The notes under the pieces: generated by a model | The model's input: only the letters and a program-made list of their open reading frames with translations | Told to the model about the DNA's origin: nothing | Databases searched by the model: none | Shown here: positions 58,801 through 64,000 of the stretch, piece by piece | Position numbering within the stretch: position 1 is the stretch's first letter | Layout of the letters: the number at the start of each line of letters is the position of its first letter | Translations under genes and position numbers: made by a program | Assembly: GCA_033439295.1 (NCBI GenBank) | Contig: JAVTLE010000015.1 | Span: 1,736,001 to 1,800,000 of the forward strand | Reading direction: 5' to 3' | DNA length: 64,000 nucleotides | Source: Deuterostichococcus epilithicus | Taxonomy: Eukaryota > Chlorophyta > Trebouxiophyceae > Prasiolales > Stichococcaceae

Positions 58801-61800
58801 GCACACGAGTCCCACAACGAAACGCACCCAAGACGCCTGTCCGCACAGGTGGACGCGATCAACCACTGGGCGGCGCGCGTGCGCGAACTGGAGGCGGCGG
58901 TTGGGGAGGCGCGGCAGCGGGCGCTGCGCTCCGCGCCCACTGGCTCCTTCTTTGTCTTCTTCTCCGACCAGAAGGCGGCCGCCACCGCGGCGCAGGCGTC
59001 CCTGCAGTCGGAGGACGGCCGCCAGTTCCGCGTGTCCCAGGTGGCCGCTCGGAGCCCCGGCCCCAAAACCGCTGGGATCTGGACCCTGCGTGTGAGGAGG
59101 CGGCCGCCGCTGCTGCGGGCGCCGCCGCGGCGCAGGCTCGTGTCCGACCATGCTTCTTGTCCTATCAAGTCTGGCACAAGCGACATTGGGCTTCCAGGAC
59201 GATCTGACACTGCGTATCGTGCTGCTCTGCTTTCAGGCGCCCGGGCCGGAGGAAGTCAACTGGCCGACGTTGTGGGAGGAGTTTGGCAAGCGCAACGTCC
59301 GCTCGCTGCTGGTGGTTGTCCCCATCCTGGCCATGATCATCTTCCCCATCGGCATCTTTGCGGGTGGGTGCTGAACGCGCTCGTACCCCCTGATGCTTAG
59401 GGGCGGGGGTTTGGGCTTTATGTCGTGACTAAGCTGCGGCAGGCGTCCCACCGCGGTGCTGTTCAGACTCTCGCACAGCGTCAGACAGGGGTGCAGTTCA
59501 GACTTTCGCACGTCGTCGGGTCTGTGTGCGGCGCGATATGATGTGTCTCACCACTGACGCCGTGCTCGCCTGCTCACCACAGGCAGCGTGTCGCAGCTGA
59601 CGCTGCTGCTGTGTGGCTCGCCCACGAGCAACGACCAGACGGGCATCAAGTGGGGCTGGTACTGCTCGGAGGGCAACTACGTCAACAAGCTCATGACCGG
59701 CGTCGTGCCGCCGCTGGTGCTTACCTTCTGGCAGGGCATCGTCGTGCCGCGCTGGTTCTACTACTGGACTCAGGTGGGTGCATGCTACCTCCTGTCCTTG
59801 CTCGCGGCAAGACTCGGTGTGGATGGGCTTTGTGCATGCGCGACTGGTCCCGCAGCTGCGGCGTGCCTGCCGGCGCTGAGCTTTGAGAGACAGGCTCGTT
59901 GGCCAGGTCCCTCATGGCCGCGCATCCCACTGTCATTGCGCCGTTTCCCCGCTTTGGCTCCGCAAACGCTCAGGAAAGCTGCGAGGAAGATATGCGGGCC
60001 CTTCCCGCCACCATCGGCCCCACCAAACTGGTACTGCCCGCCGCCGCCGCAGGCGGAGCGCCGGTCGACGAGCTTCACGGCGCTGGACCAGCGCATCCTG
60101 AACATCTTCTACTGGTGGTCCGTCTTCTCCGTGTTCCTGGGCGCCATGCTGGGCGGATCCATCTTCTCCCAGTTCCGCGTCGCGCTGCAGGACCCGGGTG
60201 CGCTGTCCTCGCCAAGTAACATGAGTCTTTCAGTCCTTCTCAGCATTCTTCAGGATTCAAACCAACGGTGCCGCCAAGTGTGCATGCGCTGTTGCTGTCG
60301 TGCAGTGCTCTCCATGCATCCGCCTGGTGGTGCTGACACGTTCGATGCGCCGCCGTCGTGCATGCTTTCGTCATGATGCATTGCATCGCACATGTTCTGT
60401 GCGCACAGGCAAGATTGCGAGCATCATCGGTACAGCACTGCCCACGAGCAGCAACTTCTTCATCAATTACATCATCGTTCAGGCGCTCGCCATCCAGGTA
60501 CCTTTGTTCTCCACTCGCGGGTGATGTTCCTGCTTTGTCTCATGGAAGGCTGTGCAGTTGTACAACAAACAACCGGACGTGTGCGGCGTGCACGTGCAGC
60601 CACGCATCGATCAAGCCTGGAAGGCTAACCTGTGTCTGTGTGTTTCTCTCTTGCAACAGCCGTTCAGATTTATGTTTCCGCACATGGGTGAGGCGCCGGC
60701 ATTCATGACTGCGGTTGTGGTGTGCCTTACTGTCTTGTGTCGTTGACGATCACTCTTGCTGCGAGTAAACCTGTGAGAGTGCGAACATGTACATACAGGG
60801 ATATTCCCCTGGATCTTCCGTGCCTGTGGCCTCTGCAGTGCGTCCCTGACCCTTCAAGGCTGCAATCCCTGAGCCGCTTGCACGTTTGCCTTACCGCCAT
60901 GTCCGTGCTCGCTTGCCATCTCCCGCCTCGGCGTGAACTGCATGCTGTACCAGCACCTGTCCTGACGAAATGCAACACCGCAGTCTCCCATACATGCCGA
61001 GCGCTGTACATAAGTTCTTCAGTTGGCATTGCCAAGACATTACCATTTTGCAATCTCAGAGCCGCCAACCAAGCGCGTGGAGATTGACCGTCTGTGGCCG
61101 CACTCTGCCCGCGGCTCGAAGGAGGTCGCCTTTATGATTTGTGCGCCGCTTCTTAACCTGAATGCCCAGCCTGCCATTCCGTCGTGCTGGTGACCCCAAA
61201 CTGCAGCTGCTGCATACATCGGATCCTGATTGGCACAACACACTGCGCGCCTTGCATGCAACACTGGGTGAGCCGGCTCCAAGCGTGATTCCTGCACCTC
61301 TGCCGCAGTGGTGTTCATCATCGGGCTGGCGTACGCGGCGGCTAGCCCCATCATCCTGCCGGTCACGCTGCTCTACTTCCTCATCTCCTGGGCCTTTTGG
61401 CGCTACGCAGGTTAACCTTTTACACCATCAAATGTCCACAGCTGCTGTGCCATCCGCAGAGGGCGCTGCTGAACTTTCCCAGCTTGCTGGCCAGGGTCCC
61501 AAGGCTGCCTTCGGCATTCCAGGCAGCAGAGGCAGCTTTTCACCAGCCGAACAGGTCCATGCACACGTCAGCCGGCAAATGAAAACCGGGACGAAAGCCA
61601 CACTGTGCATGACGTGGATTTGGATCTTGCAGTGGTCTGAAATCTGTGCTGACGGAAGCAATGCTTGCTGCCGCCGCAGTGCTGTACTTCTTCGAGCGCT
61701 GCTATGAGTCCGGCGGTCGCCTCTTCGAGCGCATATTCAGTCAGCTGGTCTTCACGCTGTTCATCTTCGAGGCCTTCACAGGTGCCTGAGCCTTGTGCCG

Positions 61801-62875
61801 CCTGTGGCTGGGTCCATGCTGCCCGCAACATCTCGTGCGGCGCTTGCACTGGATTGGTGCCACAGCGTGATTTTTGTCTGCACTGGCTTGCTCAGCTTCT
61901 GACGATGAAACAGGCACATCCCTGCTGACAAATGGCCACCGCACTTGCAGCGGCGGTGTTCTTTGCCAACAGCGCATGGTACCAGGGATCCATCATCATC
62001 ATCACTCTGACGGTGCGCATGCCGGGCGGTGTGTCGCAGCACGACTTCCATGAAGATCTGAATGCACGATGGCTTACTGTCTCTTGGGAGTAACTCAGAT
62101 TTCTCACATCAAGTGGCTGTGCTGTTGCAGATCTACTTGTACCAATTCCACAAGTGCGCCCCACTGCNNCCCCCCCTCCCCCTTTTCTCATGCGTCATTG
62201 TTGCCACAGGCCGCAGTGTGGTGTGCACCCTCAGTCTGCGCCACTGCCCATGCCGTCGTGCACCCGACACTGCATCGCCCAGTTCAGCGCCAGAAAAACC
62301 TTCGGCTCGACACTCAGCCGCATCCGAGCACCCACCGTACAGCCCTGCTGAGGAGGGCCCCGCGGTTGGTGTTGACTACTGGTCATCACAAGGCACTGGT
62401 CCCGTCGCCGGCGCAGGGCCTGCGTCGTGCAGTTCGGCCACACGAAGCACGTGCCGCTGGAGAGCGCGGTGGGGGCGCCACGCGCGACGGTGGACCCTGC
62501 CATGTACATTCCTCCAGCGCTGCGCCACGGCTGCGCCGGGTGGTACCCCGAGGTCGGGAAGGCCTGGGAGGCGTGGGATGCACGGGTGCGCTCAGCCTTG
62601 TTTCGGGCCCCATGCCTCCAAGAGCCTCTCGAACCTGACGCCCCTTTGGGTTGGAACGCATTTGGAGTCTCCTGGCTGCGTCACAGGCATGCGACACCAT
62701 GGCACACCCACCGGAGTCGAGACAGTGATGCCACTGTTTCAGACCTACAGCAACCCGGGGCGTTGCTGCAGGACACGCGGGTGCCAACACCACTGCCTCT
62801 GCGCACGCAACCGCTTGCCACAGCAGAAAGCACTTGATCAGAGCCATACATGCTGTGCAGGTCTACACCATCTGA
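52821..62875 (+). CDS. OSCA/CSC1-like hyperosmolality-gated calcium-permeable channel
   Basis: About 10 kb and more than 20 exons. The start at 52821 gives MAAAAPPQDF, a nine-Pro run and TIITLNNRVTDSQITTNLYL, then the first membrane helix (MFIIGVLCFIFFIIF). The next exons follow OSCA order: SWLVPIFKTSEEEIIRSCGL, DSLVRMHVQ, LLGIQLFAPITLLACVVLLP, PFVYVYIVVFYGSWLLRHHY and AYVRLRQRYIVRGEVSVNEW. The long cytosolic loop holds VMAQQYVVLVEGVP and EVVHEFFGYLFPESFQLALP, with helices LLLYQWDEAAKQLEIAEAAF. It also carries two large Ser/Gly/Ala-rich inserts (55053-55520, 57450-57790). Pore-region helices: NVRSLLVVVPILAMIIFPIG, VVPPLVLTFWQGIVVPRWFY, LDQRILNIFYWWSVFSVFLG, LPTSSNFFINYIIVQALAIQ, VVFIIGLAYAAASPIILPVT, RIFSQLVFTLFIFEAFT and FANSAWYQGSIIIITLT. 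The C-terminus has VPLESAVGAPRATVDPAMYI. Family members sense osmotic or mechanical stress. The end (short exon VYTI, stop 62873-62875) is a proposal. Confidence 0.88.
53344..53366. repeat. Poly-C tract in an intron
   Basis: Two long C runs split by T, inside the OSCA gene; prone to length errors. Confidence 0.8.
53637..53695. repeat. Four imperfect copies of a 13-bp unit in an intron
   Basis: The unit gaccttgcgcatg appears at about 53637, 53651 (two changes), 53669 and 53683 (one change), separated by 1-5 bases. Confidence 0.85.
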
Positions 62876-63508
62876 GCGCGTCTGTGGCGAACCATCACCG
62901 GCGCCACATTTGCATCGCCGCGCTTACCTATCCTGGAGCCCGGCCCTCTGCAGCCTTCAGGGCATCAATTAGTGGAAAGCGTTTGGGAGCACTGCGCGTT
63001 CGCGCACTGCTCATTAGAGCACCTGTCAGCACCGTTAGAAGCGAGACTGCTGAGGATTTGATACCAACATCATTTCGAAGGTTTTGAAGTACGGTACTAG
63101 AGAGGTGTGCGGCACATCGGCACCTTGCCAAAGAATTTCTCCTTGTGGCGGCTCACCAAGTGTGTGAGGTTGCACTTTACTTTGTCGCAGCTCTTGCATT
63201 GATTTGGCATTGCACGATTCCAGTGGATTCGAGCTCTTGGCAACCCTGGTTTACAATACCAACGCAAGTCCAGAAACTACCTCTAAACCAACTGGCGTCA
63301 GACAACAACTGTACATGCGACCGTTTGCTGTCGTATGCCCTCTTGCATACCCACAAGAGCCATCCTCGGCAAGTCTCCTGCGCACCCTGCGACAAACCGT
63401 CACCCCCACTTCCTACGACGTATCCAGTGTCAAAACTCAGGTCACTCCGTCTCTTCTTGAAAAGGACGACGCCGACGCCCACAGCGGCCACATCCTGATG
63501 CCGGCCTC
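62876..63508. other. Convergent intergenic region
   Basis: About 630 bp between the OSCA 3' end and the 3' end of the last gene. AT-richer than the genes; no exon supported. Confidence 0.5.
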
Positions 63509-64000
63509 TCAGAGGCGCATCAGGTCCCTGCCGGTGGGGCTAGCGAAGCCCTCGTCCGAGTCGAAGGCCGCGAATTCCAGCTTTGGAATGCCCTTCTTCG
63601 TGAGCCGCTTCGCGCCGCCCTTCTTCTCGCCCTGCGCCCGTCACAGCCTGCATTCTCAGCTTTCTCCGTGCCTATCGCCTTGCCAAGGCCATCGCACACA
63701 TAGGGACAGAATGCCTTTTCGCCAATGCACCACGAGCAGGCATTCTACACAGACGCCAATGATGCTAAAGACGCACAGTAATTCCTGTGCTGCGATTGCT
63801 TTGGCAAGCACTGACGCGCCTTGGGCGCCTTGGAGAAGAGGCTGCTCTGCTGCGCTGCGGCCGGGTCCCGGTTCTCGATGGCCTGCAGCGGCTGCTGCTG
63901 CTTGGAGTTCTGTGGCGCCGGCTCGGCTACGGCGGCGTTTGCCGCCATCACATCCAGCAGCCCCTGCACAGGGGGCGGCGCAATTGTGGTTCGTTGCATC
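63509..64000 (-). CDS. Unrecognised protein, 3' part only
   Basis: Two minus-strand coding blocks are visible. The upper one, running off the window edge, reads RTTIAPPPVQGLLDVMAANA, then Gln/Pro/Ala-rich sequence with LQAIENRDPAAAQQSSLFSK. The lower one is basic then acidic: GEKKGGAKRLTKKGIPKLEF, AAFDSDEGFASPTG, ending RDLMRL with stop at 63509-63511. The last exon is preceded by a good acceptor (gggcgcag), but the matching donor is not clear: the obvious GT (near 63808) would shift frame. The composition, low-complexity and charged without a fold signature, suggests a disordered C-terminal tail. I do not recognise the family. Confidence 0.5.

Noticed and set aside
1-64000. CRISPR array, phage, plasmid or bacterial operon structures
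   Set aside because: Gene structure is intron-rich and eukaryotic throughout; the repeats found are short tandem or exon-derived and have no regular spacers.

Overview
The window looks like nuclear DNA of a GC-rich unicellular green alga (core Chlorophyta, Trebouxiophyceae or Chlorophyceae type). Genes are split into many short exons by GT-AG introns and a few GC-AG introns. Low-complexity Ala/Gly/Gln/Pro tails are common. Several products are typical of a photosynthetic eukaryote: a DUF1995 chloroplast protein, a thylakoid coiled-coil protein, a GLYR-type reductase, an OSCA channel and GT34 glycosyltransferases. There are no operons, ribosome binding sites, CRISPR arrays or phage-like modules. 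A few bases are ambiguous (N), so this is a draft assembly.

Layout. 1-4 kb: 3' part of a GH5 mannanase-like gene (+) with a long acidic tail. 5.5-10.1 kb: membrane-anchored TIM-barrel glycosidase-like protein (+). 11-13.7 kb: DUF1995 protein (-). 14.2-20.5 kb: two tandem GT34-like glycosyltransferases (+), the first with a PAN/Apple-like domain. 20.9-24.3 kb: F-box/LRR protein (+). 24.4-30.1 kb: MFP1-like coiled-coil plastid protein (+). 31.2-34.7 kb: berberine-bridge-like FAD oxidase (-). 35.5-38.3 kb: SMYD-type SET/MYND protein (+). 38.9-44.3 kb: NELF-B/COBRA1 homologue (-). 44.6-45.0 kb: MOZART1, 77 aa (-). 45.9-48.9 kb: second F-box/LRR protein (-). 49.4-51.7 kb: glyoxylate/succinic semialdehyde reductase (+). 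52.8-62.9 kb: OSCA/CSC1 channel (+). 63.5 kb to the end: 3' end of an unrecognised gene (-).

The genes do not form one pathway. The first 20 kb is enriched in wall- and glycan-related products. The most notable single gene is the NELF-B homologue, because the NELF pausing complex is usually described from animals. A second theme is structural: at least three genes carry decayed partial copies of their own exons inside introns (5.5-10.1 kb, 24.4-30.1 kb and 45.9-48.9 kb genes).

Gene models were spliced by eye. Exon joins that I checked base by base (MOZART1, the first ten exons of NELF-B, the 3' end of DUF1995, most of GLYR) are solid. Other boundaries are approximate, and 5' ends are the least certain. 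Family names come from remembered motifs, not from a search.
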